A DNA stretch of 64,000 bases from Steroidobacteraceae bacterium (GCA_041395505.1 JAWLAG010000001.1:1178001-1242000); one strand, 5' to 3'. Positions 1-9,441 are shown, numbered from the stretch's first letter. The notes: generated from the sequence alone by a model not told the origin. Numbers and translations: made by a program.

Positions 1-629
1 CGCAGCCCGGTGAGCGGGCAGTGCTGATAGATGAGCGCGCCACGGCGCGCAGCCGCCTGCGCCAGGCCGCGACCGAAGCGACCCATATGCATGCCAGCGC
101 TTTTTCCGAACACCATGCCGCCGAAATAGGCATCCGAACCAATCTCGCTGCGAAGGTCGGAGCGCGGCACCATGTAAGTGTCCGGGTCGGCGTGCTGGGC
201 CAACAGTGCCTGGGCACGGACCAGTTTGTCGTAATGGTCCGGTTTGGCTGCCAGCTTGAGTTTGCCGACGCGCTTGAAATCGCAGTCGAGGGCCTCTTCA
301 GCGACAATCGCTTCTACTTTGTCGACCGCTCGGTCAAAAGCCCGGTAAAGCGTCGTCGCGCGCTCGAGCCCGTATTGCGAAGACATCGAGAAGAAATCCT
401 GGGCAAAGCCGTTGTTGCACATGCCGCCATTGCGACCCGAGGCTGCGCCCACGACGACATCGGCTTCGAGCACGGTCACTTTCGCGCCTTTCTTCGCAAG
501 CGCGAGCGCTGCCGAGAGGCCTGTGAAACCGGCGCCGATGACGACGACATCTGCATCGCCCGACGGCGAACCCTCCGCCGCCATGGTGAAGGGCGGTGCT
601 GTTTCGAGCCAATACGAAGCCAGTTTCAT
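1..629 (-). CDS. FAD-dependent oxidoreductase, DAO/PuuB-like (3' end beyond window)
   Basis: Reading the minus strand from an ATG at 629 gives an uninterrupted frame to the left edge. The protein starts MKLASYWLETAPPF and has an FAD-binding Rossmann motif, VVVIGAGFTGLSAALALA, at about residues 27-44. The second signature, AASGRNGGMCNNGFAQ, follows and is typical of the DAO family that oxidises amino groups (gamma-glutamylputrescine oxidase, DadA-like, glycine/sarcosine oxidases). The start lies 39 bp after the stop of the PLP enzyme gene, so the two are probably co-transcribed and may act together in D-amino-acid or amine catabolism (inference). The substrate cannot be told from this part. 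About 209 codons are visible, against a usual length of 420-440. Confidence 0.85.
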   Translation of the reverse strand, partial: MKLASYWLETAPPFTMAAEGSPSGDADVVVIGAGFTGLSAALALAKKGAKVTVLEADVVVGAASGRNGGMCNNGFAQDFFSMSSQYGLERATTLYRAFDRAVDKVEAIVAEEALDCDFKRVGKLKLAAKPDHYDKLVRAQALLAQHADPDTYMVPRSDLRSEIGSDAYFGGMVFGKSAGMHMGRFGRGLAQAAARRGALIYQHCPLTGL

Positions 630-668
630 GTCAGTGCGTCAACGAGTGTCATGGGCATTATCGCCAAA

Positions 669-1799
669 TTACCAACCGCGCATCCGGGGCCAGACCGCCA
701 TGACCTTTCGACTGCCAGTGCGCACTACATGATAGTGCTCGTGCTGTGCGCTGGTCGCGCAGGCGTGATTGGGTAGTATGCGCAGCCGCGTTCCAATGAC
801 CAGTTCGGGCAGCCGCGCATCGCTGTCGGCGCGCACGGCGATGATGCCGTGTTCCTGGCTGGCATCCGCGACGATCAGATCATCGAGCGGATGACCGTCG
901 AGGTCGCAGACCAGTCCGTAGCCCTGGTCCACGGCATGATTGGCGGTGCCGCGATCGCGCGATAGCGCCATCCAGCCTGCGTCGATCAGGAGCCAGCCTT
1001 TTTCCGGCCGGTGACCAATCACGGTGGCCAGTACGGAAATCGCGATGTCATCGATACGGCAAACGCCGATGCCATTCATGACAAGATCGAAAAATACATA
1101 CACTCCCGCGCGCACTTCGGTAACGCCGGCAAGGTTACGGGCAAAATGAGCGGTAGGCGTTGAGCCGACACTGACCGTTGGTGCCGGGTGGCCGGCGTTG
1201 CGCAGGCGCTCGGCCGCGCGTACGGCGGCGGCACGCTCGGCTTGCGCCGCAGCGACCAGTCCGTGCTCATCGCGACACTGATAGGACTCGCCCGCGTGGC
1301 ACAGTACACCGCGAAGCTCCAGGTTGGCGGCGCGCAAGACTTCCGCGATTGCCAGCAGGCGCGGATCGTCCGGGACTACCCCGCCGCGATGTCCGTCGCA
1401 ATCGATCTCGATCAATACCGCTGGCATCGCGGGACCGTGCTGCGCCGCTGCAGCCAATGCCTGGGCCTGTTCAAGTGTATCGATCAGCACGCCAATATTC
1501 AGACCGCGGGCCACGAGCGACCGAATTCGGCCGAGCTTTTCGGGAGCAAGGCCAACCGCGTAGGTTATGTCGGTGATTCCACAGTCGGCGAAATACTCCG
1601 CTTCCCTGATGGTCGAGACCGTGATCGGACCCTGTTCACCTGCAAACATTCGCCGCGTGACATCGATTGACTTGGCTGTCTTGACGTGCGGACGCAAAAT
1701 GACGCCTAGCGCCGTCAGGCGATTCGCCAGCCTGCCGATATTGCGGTCCAATTTGTCCGCGTCCAGCACCAGAGCTGGTGTTTGGATGGTCTCGAGCAT
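669..1799 (-). CDS. D-serine dehydratase / D-threonine aldolase-like PLP enzyme (DSD1 family)
   Basis: This 376-residue protein has the alanine-racemase-type (fold III) PLP barrel. RPHVKTAKS places the Schiff-base lysine at K40, and the C-terminal D-serine-dehydratase-like domain carries the zinc pair in LPNHACAT (H345, C347). Known members either eliminate ammonia from D-serine or cleave D-threonine/D-3-hydroxyaspartate, so the substrate is not settled by sequence. It sits 38 bp downstream of the DUF1624 gene and 39 bp upstream of an FAD amine oxidase on the same strand. The pair fits D-amino-acid breakdown. Confidence 0.88.
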   Translation of the reverse strand: MLETIQTPALVLDADKLDRNIGRLANRLTALGVILRPHVKTAKSIDVTRRMFAGEQGPITVSTIREAEYFADCGITDITYAVGLAPEKLGRIRSLVARGLNIGVLIDTLEQAQALAAAAQHGPAMPAVLIEIDCDGHRGGVVPDDPRLLAIAEVLRAANLELRGVLCHAGESYQCRDEHGLVAAAQAERAAAVRAAERLRNAGHPAPTVSVGSTPTAHFARNLAGVTEVRAGVYVFFDLVMNGIGVCRIDDIAISVLATVIGHRPEKGWLLIDAGWMALSRDRGTANHAVDQGYGLVCDLDGHPLDDLIVADASQEHGIIAVRADSDARLPELVIGTRLRILPNHACATSAQHEHYHVVRTGSRKVMAVWPRMRGW

Positions 1800-1837
1800 T
1801 GTCTAGACCAAAGACAGACCGCAGCGATTCGCTGGCG

Positions 1838-3040
1838 TCACAGGTATCTGAGCCACGCGAGATCCCTACGACGTGCTTTCAGTCGCGCGAACCAGGCGGT
1901 GGGGTAGTACAACGGCACCAGCAGCGCCAGGTACCAGACCCACACCCAACCGAGACTATCGACGCCATAGACGGCGCCGTGATTCGGGCCCCAAATCAGG
2001 TAGGCGCCATGATAGAGAGCGCGCAGTGCGTAGATGTGAAATACGTAGAAGAACAAGGGTGCCGCACCAAATACCGCGAGTACCTGAATCCACTTCGAGT
2101 GCTCCGAGCGCTCGAACAGCGCGAGCAGAATGGCGCCGAGTCCAAGCGTTGCCAGGAGGAACAACAGCGACGGCGGGTATTTGGTCAAGGCCAGGAAACT
2201 CATCACCGTGCGCAAGGTATCACCCGTATGTACCCAGGGCTTGTCACCGTAGCCATTGAGCGCCCGTAACAGGATGAACGCGACCAGCATGGTAATTCCA
2301 ATCAAGATGAGGCGGCGCTGCCGCCCGGCCGCATCGATCTGTCGGTCAAACCAGGGGCCAACGCAAAAACCAAGCGCAATGACACCAATCCACGCCAGTA
2401 CCGGATAGCTCGTGCGGGCCACGGCGCCAAAGGGCAGGGCGATCAGGTCACGTTGGTGCAACATTGCCCAGGGCACATAAAAGGCATCATCCGGTGACAG
2501 TCGAATACCATCCAGCAGGTTGTGGCCGCAGACGATTGCCAGTCCGAGCGCAACCAGTGCGCCTCGCGGCAAATACATCAGGACAGCAAGGGCGATCATT
2601 GCCACGCCAATGCACCAGATCACCTGCAACCAGATGGTCGGCGGCCACTTGGTCGTCCAGGCCAGGGTCATCAGCGTGACATCGAGCACCATCAGAAAGA
2701 GACCGCGTTTGACCAGATACAGTACGGTGTCCTTGCGACTGTGGTTGACACTATATAGATAGGCCCCGGTACCGGTCAGGAAGACGAAGACTGGCGCACA
2801 GATTGTGCTGGTCAGGCGCGTGAAGAAAAGCCCCGGATCCACGGTCATTGCATCGACAGGGTCAGAGACTTGCCAGTGCAGGAACCAGTTCTCGCGCACG
2901 TGATCGAGCAACATGACGACCATGACGAAGCCGCGTAGCGCGTCAATGCTTTGCAGACGATGCCGAATGGCGCTCTGCGATCGGGCACTTGCGTCCGCAA
3001 TTAACAATTCGGGTGTCACAGTAGCCGTCATACCGGCCAT
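1838..3040 (-). CDS. DUF1624 / HGSNAT-like multispanning acyltransferase-type membrane protein
   Basis: The protein has about ten hydrophobic segments and opens with the family signature RLQSIDALRGFVMVVMLLDH, in which R-x-x-x-x-D-x-x-R-G and the later D-H are conserved in DUF1624 and heparan-alpha-glucosaminide N-acetyltransferase. A transferase role across the inner membrane is inferred from the family; the acceptor is unknown. I chose the ATG at 3040 because GGGAG precedes it at 9 nt. An ATG at 3094 would add 18 residues but has no recognisable ribosome-binding site. The gene follows the DUF418 gene and precedes the PLP enzyme, all on the minus strand. Confidence 0.82.
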   Translation of the reverse strand: MAGMTATVTPELLIADASARSQSAIRHRLQSIDALRGFVMVVMLLDHVRENWFLHWQVSDPVDAMTVDPGLFFTRLTSTICAPVFVFLTGTGAYLYSVNHSRKDTVLYLVKRGLFLMVLDVTLMTLAWTTKWPPTIWLQVIWCIGVAMIALAVLMYLPRGALVALGLAIVCGHNLLDGIRLSPDDAFYVPWAMLHQRDLIALPFGAVARTSYPVLAWIGVIALGFCVGPWFDRQIDAAGRQRRLILIGITMLVAFILLRALNGYGDKPWVHTGDTLRTVMSFLALTKYPPSLLFLLATLGLGAILLALFERSEHSKWIQVLAVFGAAPLFFYVFHIYALRALYHGAYLIWGPNHGAVYGVDSLGWVWVWYLALLVPLYYPTAWFARLKARRRDLAWLRYL

Positions 3041-3195
3041 GGCGGCTCGCTCCCACTGCGCCAGAATACCGTGGCCACTATTTGACAATGACATTTGCAG
3101 CAGAACATTGCGTCTTTTGCTGCGCGTTTAAGTTTTTCTGCGGTAGGTGATCCCGTTACACGCAGGACAGAGGCAGGCGCTGTTCGGTTTGCTTG

Positions 3196-4437
3196 CTACA
3201 GTGAGCCTCGGCCATAGGTCAGCATGCGCCACAAATACTCCATTGGGCCGAAACGATGATGGCGTAACCACAGCACGCTGAGTGGCACCTGGACCAAAAA
3301 GAACAACCCGAATGCCAGCGCCAGCTCCGTCACCGGCGTGGCTTTTCCCCAGTACCCCATGCCCCAATGGTAGAAGATGGTTGTGCACAACACGGTTTGC
3401 AGCAGGTAGTTGGTGAGCGGAAGACGGCCCGCCGCGGCGAGCGGCTTGAGCAGGTCTTGCCAGCGGGCCGAATGCGCCATACGCGCGATGGTGCTCACAT
3501 AGAAAAGCATGATGCCGACGCGGGCCAGACCATAGCAGATCCGATAGGCGACCCAGACCAAGGATGGCTGTTTCGGATCCAGGGCGCTCTCGGCAACTGT
3601 CGCCATTCCAGCGGTAGCGAGCCCGATTGCGAGAGACCACCACTGCAGGCGGCGGATTGCGCCAACGTGGTCGTGATAGTTCTGCAGCCAGCGCCAGCGC
3701 CCCGCAAGTAGCCCAATCAGCATGGTCGTGCCAAACACGAAGAACCACATCAGCGTCATGCTCCATGCGGTTGGGTTGATGTAAAACGCTGCGAATTGCC
3801 GCGTACTCTCAATGACCGATGCGCCATAGCTGCCTTGTCCAAAGGCAATCTGGCGACCTCTTTCGATTCCGTCGAGAAAATCGACGCGCTGCTGGTTCGC
3901 CGCTGGGGATGCGAGCAGGAGCAACGCGAGACTACGCAGGCCAGGCATACTCAGGCTGATCGCAATGAGCATGAAGATCGTACGATCTGAAAAGCCGCGT
4001 ATTGCGAGCAGTACGAGGCCAAGTACCGCGTAGACATGCAGTACATCGCCGGGCCACAACAGGCAGCCATGCAACACCCCAAAAATGAACAGGACGAGCA
4101 GCCTGCGCAGGTAGATCTTGGTTGCGCCGGCGGAATTGCTCCGCTGCAGACGGTCGAGTTGAATGGTAAAGCCGAGGGCAAAAAGAAAGCTGAACAGGCT
4201 GTTGAATTTGCCGTCGAAGAACAGACTGCGCACAGTGTCGGCGATGCGGTCCGCCAAAGGCCATGCCGCCTGCGTATCGCCGCCGAAAAAACGAGGCGCA
4301 CCGGAGAAATCCGGCAGATTCATGACCAGGATACCGAGCAACGCAAAACCGCGAATTACATCGAGCGCAAAAAGCCGCTCGCCCGGGGCGAGGGGTGCGC
4401 CGACCGGTTCCCGCCGGTCCAGTGTATTGCCCGACAT
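3196..4437 (-). CDS. DUF418 (YeiB-like) membrane protein
   Basis: The 413-residue protein begins with ERLFALDVIRGFALLGILVMN, the YeiB N-terminal signature. It ends with the DUF418 block, including GRLPLTNYLLQTVLCTTIFY and LRHHRFGPMEYLWR. About ten membrane segments are visible. YeiB relatives are thought to be membrane acyltransferases, but no reaction is established. It is the first gene of the minus-strand group 4437-1 and is divergent from the acyl-CoA synthetase gene across 164 bp. It shares the D-x-x-R-G start motif with its neighbour DUF1624, so the two are distant homologues side by side. Confidence 0.87.
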   Translation of the reverse strand: MSGNTLDRREPVGAPLAPGERLFALDVIRGFALLGILVMNLPDFSGAPRFFGGDTQAAWPLADRIADTVRSLFFDGKFNSLFSFLFALGFTIQLDRLQRSNSAGATKIYLRRLLVLFIFGVLHGCLLWPGDVLHVYAVLGLVLLAIRGFSDRTIFMLIAISLSMPGLRSLALLLLASPAANQQRVDFLDGIERGRQIAFGQGSYGASVIESTRQFAAFYINPTAWSMTLMWFFVFGTTMLIGLLAGRWRWLQNYHDHVGAIRRLQWWSLAIGLATAGMATVAESALDPKQPSLVWVAYRICYGLARVGIMLFYVSTIARMAHSARWQDLLKPLAAAGRLPLTNYLLQTVLCTTIFYHWGMGYWGKATPVTELALAFGLFFLVQVPLSVLWLRHHRFGPMEYLWRMLTYGRGSL

Positions 4438-4601
4438 GGGTCAGAGTTCACGCAAAGTCCAGGTCGAAGTCAAGCGCTGCCAAGCGACATCGCTTAAGTA
4501 CAGTTTGTGAGATCGAACGCCCACCGATACTTGCGAGGTTCGCCCTCCGGGGCCAAAGTAGCCGGACAGTCATCGCGTCGCGGTGCATTCAGGAGTTGAT
4601 C

Positions 4602-6224
4602 GTGCTGGGATTGATGCAGCAATACTCGTTGATGATTTCGGGCCTCATCCGCCACGCTGCCGGGAACCACGGGAAGCGCGAAGTCGTGTCTCGAATGGGT
4701 GACGGTTCGATTCATCGGACCACCTACTCGGAGATTGAATGCCGAGCACGCCTTCTCGCTAGCGCACTTGAACGTCGCGGCATCGCGAAAGGCCAGCGCC
4801 TCGCAACCCTCGCCTGGAACAACTACCGGCACCTCGAATGCTTCTACGGTGTCTCCGGCACCGGCGCGGTGCTGCATACCGTCAACCCGCGGCTCTTTCG
4901 CGAACAGATCGCTTATATCATCCGTCATGCCGAGGATCGTGCGCTGTTCTTCGACGCCGATCTGCTGCCCATTGTCGAAGCGATCGCCAAGGAGGTTCCG
5001 AGTATCGAGCGATTCGTCGTTCTCGGAGATCGCGAGCATTTGCCGCCGTCCTCATTGCAACTCGAGGCTTCAGAGGACTGGATCGCAGACGGCGACACCT
5101 CATGGGAGTGGCCACAGTTCGATGAGAACCTTGCTTCTTCGCTCTGCTACACCTCGGGCACGACGGGCAATCCAAAGGGCGTCCTCTATTCGCATCGCTC
5201 GACTCTGATTCATGCGCTAGCGGCCATCCAGCCTGATTGCTTCGCGCTCGGCAGTCGCGATACCGTCATGCCGATCGCGCCATTGTTTCACGCGAACGGC
5301 TGGTCCATGCCCTATTGCGCGCCGATGGTCGGCGCAAAGCTCGTACTCCCTGGCAATCGCAACGATGCCGCGAGCCTGTTCGAATTGCTCGATACGGAGC
5401 AGGTTACCTTCGCTGTCGGCGTGCCAACGATCTGGACAATGCTGCTCGCATGGTTGCAGGAGCATGGCAGGCGCCTGGACCACCTGCGGCGCTGCCTGGT
5501 CGCAGGCACGGCCCTCCCTGCAGCGATGAAGCAGGCGCTGCACGAACAACACGGCGTCGAGGCCATTCACCTGTGGGGCATGACCGAAACGAGTCCGCTT
5601 GGCACAGCTTCAACGCCGACCGCTGAAGTGCAGGCGCTACCAGAGGCGCAGCGCGCGCAAACGCTGGTCAAGCAAGGGCGGGTGTTATTCGGAATCGAGA
5701 TGCAGATTCGCGATGCAAAAGGCGAGGTCGCGCCACGGGACGGCGCCACGTTCGGGCCGCTCTGGGTGCGTGGTCCCTGGGTCGCTGGCGGCTATTTCAA
5801 GGGCGACGGCGGGAAGGTACTGGATACGGAGGGCTGGTTTCCAACCGGTGATGTGGCGACCTGGGATCAATATGGCTACATGAAGATTACCGATCGAACC
5901 AAGGACGTCATCAAGTCCGGCGGTGAGTGGATCAGTTCGATCGATATCGAGAACGCGGCGATGGCACATCCGAAGGTGTCGCTTGCCGCGACCGTGGCGG
6001 CTTTCCACCCGAAGTGGGATGAGCGGCCGGTGCTGGTCATCGTCCCCAGGGAGGGAGAGTCGCCGACCAAACAGGAGATTCTCGAATTTCTGACACCGCG
6101 CATGGCGCGGTGGTGGTTACCGGATGATGTCGCCTTCGTTGCCGAGATGCCGATGACCGCAACCGGCAAAATTCTCAAGGCAAAACTGCGCGAGCAGTTC
6201 TGGCGTCATCTGCATCCTGTCTGA
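4602..6224 (+). CDS. Medium/long-chain fatty-acyl-CoA synthetase (AlkK-like AMP-binding enzyme)
   Basis: The protein is an ANL-superfamily adenylating enzyme. It has the P-loop-like motif SLCYTSGTTGNPKGVLYSH, the core motif HLWGMTETSP, the hinge TGDVATWDQYGYMKITDRTKD and the C-terminal catalytic lysine in MTATGKILK. It activates fatty acids to acyl-CoA for beta-oxidation or lipid synthesis in the cytoplasm. I start it at GTG 4602 because AGGAG stands at 4591-4595, six nt upstream, and relatives begin with a similar LGLMQ..L.IS segment. ATG 4614 is four codons later but badly spaced. It has no obvious operon partner. Confidence 0.88.
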   Translation: MLGLMQQYSLMISGLIRHAAGNHGKREVVSRMGDGSIHRTTYSEIECRARLLASALERRGIAKGQRLATLAWNNYRHLECFYGVSGTGAVLHTVNPRLFREQIAYIIRHAEDRALFFDADLLPIVEAIAKEVPSIERFVVLGDREHLPPSSLQLEASEDWIADGDTSWEWPQFDENLASSLCYTSGTTGNPKGVLYSHRSTLIHALAAIQPDCFALGSRDTVMPIAPLFHANGWSMPYCAPMVGAKLVLPGNRNDAASLFELLDTEQVTFAVGVPTIWTMLLAWLQEHGRRLDHLRRCLVAGTALPAAMKQALHEQHGVEAIHLWGMTETSPLGTASTPTAEVQALPEAQRAQTLVKQGRVLFGIEMQIRDAKGEVAPRDGATFGPLWVRGPWVAGGYFKGDGGKVLDTEGWFPTGDVATWDQYGYMKITDRTKDVIKSGGEWISSIDIENAAMAHPKVSLAATVAAFHPKWDERPVLVIVPREGESPTKQEILEFLTPRMARWWLPDDVAFVAEMPMTATGKILKAKLREQFWRHLHPV

Positions 6225-6263
6225 TGCAGGACATCCAGCGACGCACCGATCGGCAGTTTCGAC

Positions 6264-6611
6264 TCACTCCATCTTGACCGCGATCTTGAATGTGTTATCG
6301 GTGTAAAACGCGACCGGGAGTTGTTGTGCAATGATCGCGTCGATCACCTGGCTAGTCGCAGGATGCGGCTCCCCTGCGGCGGCGTCCCTGGAATAGCAAG
6401 CGACGGTTGGCGGCGGATCGATGTTGGCGAGGGCCTCTTTGACCGCGTTGACGTCGACGACGTCGCCATTGAGTGTCACTATGCCGGTCGAAGTGACATA
6501 AAGCCGGGCGCCTGTCGCGGGACAGGCGCTGCCTTCGGGTTCGCTCGTGCAGCTGGATACACCAATGTTCAGACTCGCAAGGATTGGTGCCATGATCCAA
6601 GTGGATTTCAT
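6264..6611 (-). CDS. Putative lipoprotein with weak ExbD/TolR-like periplasmic domain
   Basis: The 115-residue product begins MKSTWIMAPILASLNIGVSSC, a lipoprotein signal whose lipobox VSSC suggests outer-membrane attachment. The ATG at 6611 is preceded by AGGGAGA; an upstream ATG at 6641 lacks such a site. The mature part (VTSTGIVTLNGDVVDVNAVKEAL, then a variable loop and VIDAI at the end) resembles the periplasmic half of ExbD/TolR, where a short strand-helix repeat follows a 'leave-N-G-x-x-V' turn. It lacks the ExbD membrane helix and Asp, so it is not a working energiser subunit. Function is unknown. It is divergent from the next gene. Confidence 0.6.
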   Translation of the reverse strand: MKSTWIMAPILASLNIGVSSCTSEPEGSACPATGARLYVTSTGIVTLNGDVVDVNAVKEALANIDPPPTVACYSRDAAAGEPHPATSQVIDAIIAQQLPVAFYTDNTFKIAVKME

Positions 6612-6756
6612 CCGATTTCTCCCTATCTTGAACAAGGTCATCTTTGCGCAGGCTGCGATATAATTGCCCGTGCAGACTGCTCAAGTCTGACATTCCTCGT
6701 TGCCAGGTTGCGAAGATGGGACGAGATTGGGACGTTCAGCTGACCTCGGATTGACC

Positions 6757-7464
6757 ATGTTGAATACACTACGCGCGCTCGTTTTTGCCGGACTGTCGCT
6801 CACCGCGGTCCAGTCGCACGCTCAGTACGTGCCGATCGACTTCACGTCGCAGACGTTCAATTCGATGAATATCACGGCAGGGTATCTGCTCAACAAGAGC
6901 ATGTTGGATGGCGCGAGTGCTCAAGCCGCCAAACCGGCACCGGTTTCCAAACAGGTCGCGACGACGACGTCCGGAAACAGCAATGTAGCGCACGAACTCG
7001 CGCAGAGTTTCCCGGAGAGCGACCGCGCGGCAGCGGAGGAGAGTTTCTCGAAGCTCCTGCAGGCATTCGCGCAGCTCGAATCCTCGCTGGGCGTGGCGCA
7101 TGGCGATGCCGCGGTGGCAATGGCATGTCTCGTCATCGGTTCCTACGAGGCGTACCACGATGAGACACTCGATCCGGCGACCTACAAGCCGGTTATCTCG
7201 CAGCTGCAAAACGCCATGGCGAAAGATGCCAGTTTTGCCGGTCTCGACGCCGGAGTGCGTCGCGCCCAATACGAGCGCATGGCGATCCTCGGTATGTATG
7301 TGCTTGCCACGCGCGATACCCTGCGACGCCAGCCCTCGGCAAATAGGACCAACGAGCTTCGGCAAGCGGCCGCGGGATACCTGCGGCAGCTGCAGCTTGA
7401 TCCTGAAACGATGTCAATCGACGAAAGCGGCATCGAAGTCGGCGACGAGCCGACCGTTCCTTAG
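6757..7464 (+). CDS. Exported protein resembling the DUF6683 group
   Basis: The 235-residue protein has a signal peptide MLNTLRALVFAGLSLTAVQS with a cleavage site near SHAQ. A low-complexity linker follows (about residues 45-75), then a helical domain with an R-A-A-E motif and an end segment LQLDPETMSIDESGIEV. That end resembles the 'G-(L)-D-x-x-x-(M/L)-T-L-T-x-x-G' tail of DUF6683 proteins, but I am not certain of the family. ATG 6757 is chosen because it starts the signal peptide. Its stop overlaps the start of a decayed dehydrogenase fragment. Confidence 0.6.
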   Translation: MLNTLRALVFAGLSLTAVQSHAQYVPIDFTSQTFNSMNITAGYLLNKSMLDGASAQAAKPAPVSKQVATTTSGNSNVAHELAQSFPESDRAAAEESFSKLLQAFAQLESSLGVAHGDAAVAMACLVIGSYEAYHDETLDPATYKPVISQLQNAMAKDASFAGLDAGVRRAQYERMAILGMYVLATRDTLRRQPSANRTNELRQAAAGYLRQLQLDPETMSIDESGIEVGDEPTVP

Positions 7465-7864
7465 CGCCTCGGGCGAGCGCGTGAATCAGGTGAGTGGTGC
7501 GCGCGCCCTGGGTGCCGACGACGTGGTCGTACTAGGCGCAGAGATCCCACCCGAAACCGCCTTCGATCACGTACTCGATACGGTTGGCGGCCCGGATGTG
7601 GCTGCGTTGTGTCGTCGAGTCGCCGTTGGCGGACGCATTCGTACGGCGACGACGACGCCTATCGATCCGCAAGGATTGCCGAGAGCGCCGGAATTCGTTG
7701 CAGGGCGTCCCGATGGCGAACAGCTCGCAGCGCTCCTCGCGGATGTGTTGCGAGGGTCGGTCGCAGTGCCGATCGCCGAGCGGCTGCCGCTCGATGCAGC
7801 GGTCGAGGCCCATTACCTTGTCGAGCGCGGTGGCCTTGGTGGCAAGGTCCTGCTGCAAATGTGA
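7463..7864 (+). pseudogene. C-terminal remnant of an MDR zinc-type alcohol dehydrogenase/quinone oxidoreductase
   Basis: The frame from about 7463 reads SASGERVNQVSGARALGADD, then FDHVLDTVGGPDVAALCRRV and ends with VERGGLGGKVLLQM. These are the cofactor-domain end and C-terminal strand of medium-chain dehydrogenases such as NADPH:quinone reductase. Only about 133 of the usual 320-340 residues remain; the N-terminal catalytic domain and the GxGxxG region are missing. The similarity begins right at the stop codon of the preceding exported-protein gene, which looks like a deletion junction. No good start site precedes it; a GTG at 7481 exists but would give no functional protein. Confidence 0.7.
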
Positions 7865-9219
7865 TGCAAACTCCGAACGATCAAAAGCCGATGACAAGTC
7901 CTGCCTCTCAAGGATCGGCCGCGGCGAATGATCTCATCGAACACGGGGCATCCTTGGTGCGTGCCGGCAGGGTTTCTGAAGCGGAGGCATACTTCCGCGA
8001 AGCCCTGCACCATGACCCGAATGCCGTACCTGCACATGCGTTCATTGCGAGTATCGCGTTTCGGGGTAGCCAGTATCACGCAGCTGCGCTTGCTTACGAA
8101 CGCTGTGTCCAAATCAACCCATCGTATCCGGACCTGTGGTTCAATCTTGCGACTGCGCGCGAGAAGACAGGAGACATTGACGGCGCGGTCGATGCCTATT
8201 TGCGCGCACTTCACCTGAACCCCAAAGATGCACGCATTGCGCTGTTCACGGGTGCGGCACTCGAGGCGGCGGGCCGCCGTGAGGATGCCGCCATGGTTTT
8301 CTCGCTGGGTAATGACATCGATCCCGCGTTTCTTGCAGGAATGGACCGGGCGGACGCGCATCCGGAGGTGCGTTTTCGCGCAATCACCGCCGACCGGGTC
8401 ATCCGCCGGCACTTTACGCAGCTGCATGCGGACAGCGTGGCCGAGAGTGCAGGGATGAGCACCGGGCACGCGGGTGCGCCAGCCGAATTGGCTCGCGTTA
8501 TCAATGCGATCTGGGTGCAAACCCACGACAAGCCGTTTACTTACGGGACTCGCAAGCACGAACCGAGTATTTTCTACATGCCTGATCTCGAAGCGCGGAC
8601 AATAACGCCTCGTGAAGCCCTGCCATGGGTCGCAGCAGTAGAATCCGCGACCGAAGTCATTCGCAATGAGTACCTCGCGGCCGCAAGCAACGGAGCGCAG
8701 TTCGCTCCATACGTTGAACAAAGCGTCAGTGCTCAGAGTTGGCGGGAGCTTCGCGGCAACACCGATTGGTCGTCGATCCACTTGTTCAAGGCGGCGCAGG
8801 AGGCGCCCAATGCGCGACTGTTTCCGCGCACATTGCAGGCTCTCGAGGCTGCGGACATCGTTCGCGTCGAAGGCGGTACGCCGATCGAGCTGTTTTTCTC
8901 GAGACTGAAGCCGGGCACGCATATTCCGCCGCATTACGGTGCATGTAACAATCGTCTGACAGTGCATTTGCCGTTGATCGTGCCAGAGGCCTGCGCGATT
9001 CGTGTCAGGGATGATGTCCACGCGTGGCGTGAAGGCGAGATTTTTGCGTTCGACGACAGTTTCGAGCACGAAGCCTGGAATCGTTCGGATCGTGATCGCG
9101 TCGTGTTGATTTTCGAATCCCACCACCCCGAATTGAGCACAATTGAGCGGTTTGCGATTGAGCGTGCCTTCGAGGCGCGCGGGCGCTGGCTCAAGCATCG
9201 GCGAATTCCACCAGCCTGA
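7864..9219 (+). CDS. TPR protein with aspartyl/asparaginyl beta-hydroxylase (AspH) domain
   Basis: The first 150 residues form about four TPR units (for example YFREALHHDPNAVPAHAFIA and AYLRALHLNPKDARIALFTG). The C-terminal 200 residues are an AspH-type 2-oxoglutarate/Fe(II) oxygenase: GTHIPPHYGACNNRLTVHLP contains the first iron ligand H357, and DSFEHEAWN the second, H402. The conserved N-R-L-x-x-H-L is the 2-oxoglutarate site. AspH enzymes use only two histidines and no acidic ligand. The likely role is hydroxylation of Asp/Asn in a peptide or a small substrate; the TPR part may bind the substrate. Its ATG overlaps the stop of the upstream dehydrogenase fragment (ATGA). Confidence 0.85.
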   Translation: MQTPNDQKPMTSPASQGSAAANDLIEHGASLVRAGRVSEAEAYFREALHHDPNAVPAHAFIASIAFRGSQYHAAALAYERCVQINPSYPDLWFNLATAREKTGDIDGAVDAYLRALHLNPKDARIALFTGAALEAAGRREDAAMVFSLGNDIDPAFLAGMDRADAHPEVRFRAITADRVIRRHFTQLHADSVAESAGMSTGHAGAPAELARVINAIWVQTHDKPFTYGTRKHEPSIFYMPDLEARTITPREALPWVAAVESATEVIRNEYLAAASNGAQFAPYVEQSVSAQSWRELRGNTDWSSIHLFKAAQEAPNARLFPRTLQALEAADIVRVEGGTPIELFFSRLKPGTHIPPHYGACNNRLTVHLPLIVPEACAIRVRDDVHAWREGEIFAFDDSFEHEAWNRSDRDRVVLIFESHHPELSTIERFAIERAFEARGRWLKHRRIPPA

Positions 9220-9441
9220 GCCCGGCTGGCTTTGCAAGGTGCGTCGGCCGCTACGGGATGAGCAAACTTTTGCCTTGACCAGGCGTTGGGCCTGGATTCC
9301 AGAGACCGCGAGGCCATGACGTCCAAGCAAAATGGTATAGGTGGTTGCCGCAGGGCGCTCCGTGTTTCAAGCTACAGACTTTAGTCCCGAAGCCCCATTA
9401 TCGTCGCAGTAGTCGTAATCCGAACCGGACGAGGGGCGCAA

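Noticed and set aside
412..776. Plus-strand frames at the left edge
   Set aside because: The minus strand encodes a clear FAD oxidoreductase through the window edge; the plus frames are its shadow.
7813..9330. 505-codon minus-strand frame opposite the TPR-AspH gene
   Set aside because: It is the antisense shadow of a gene with intact TPR and oxygenase motifs; its product has no recognisable domain.
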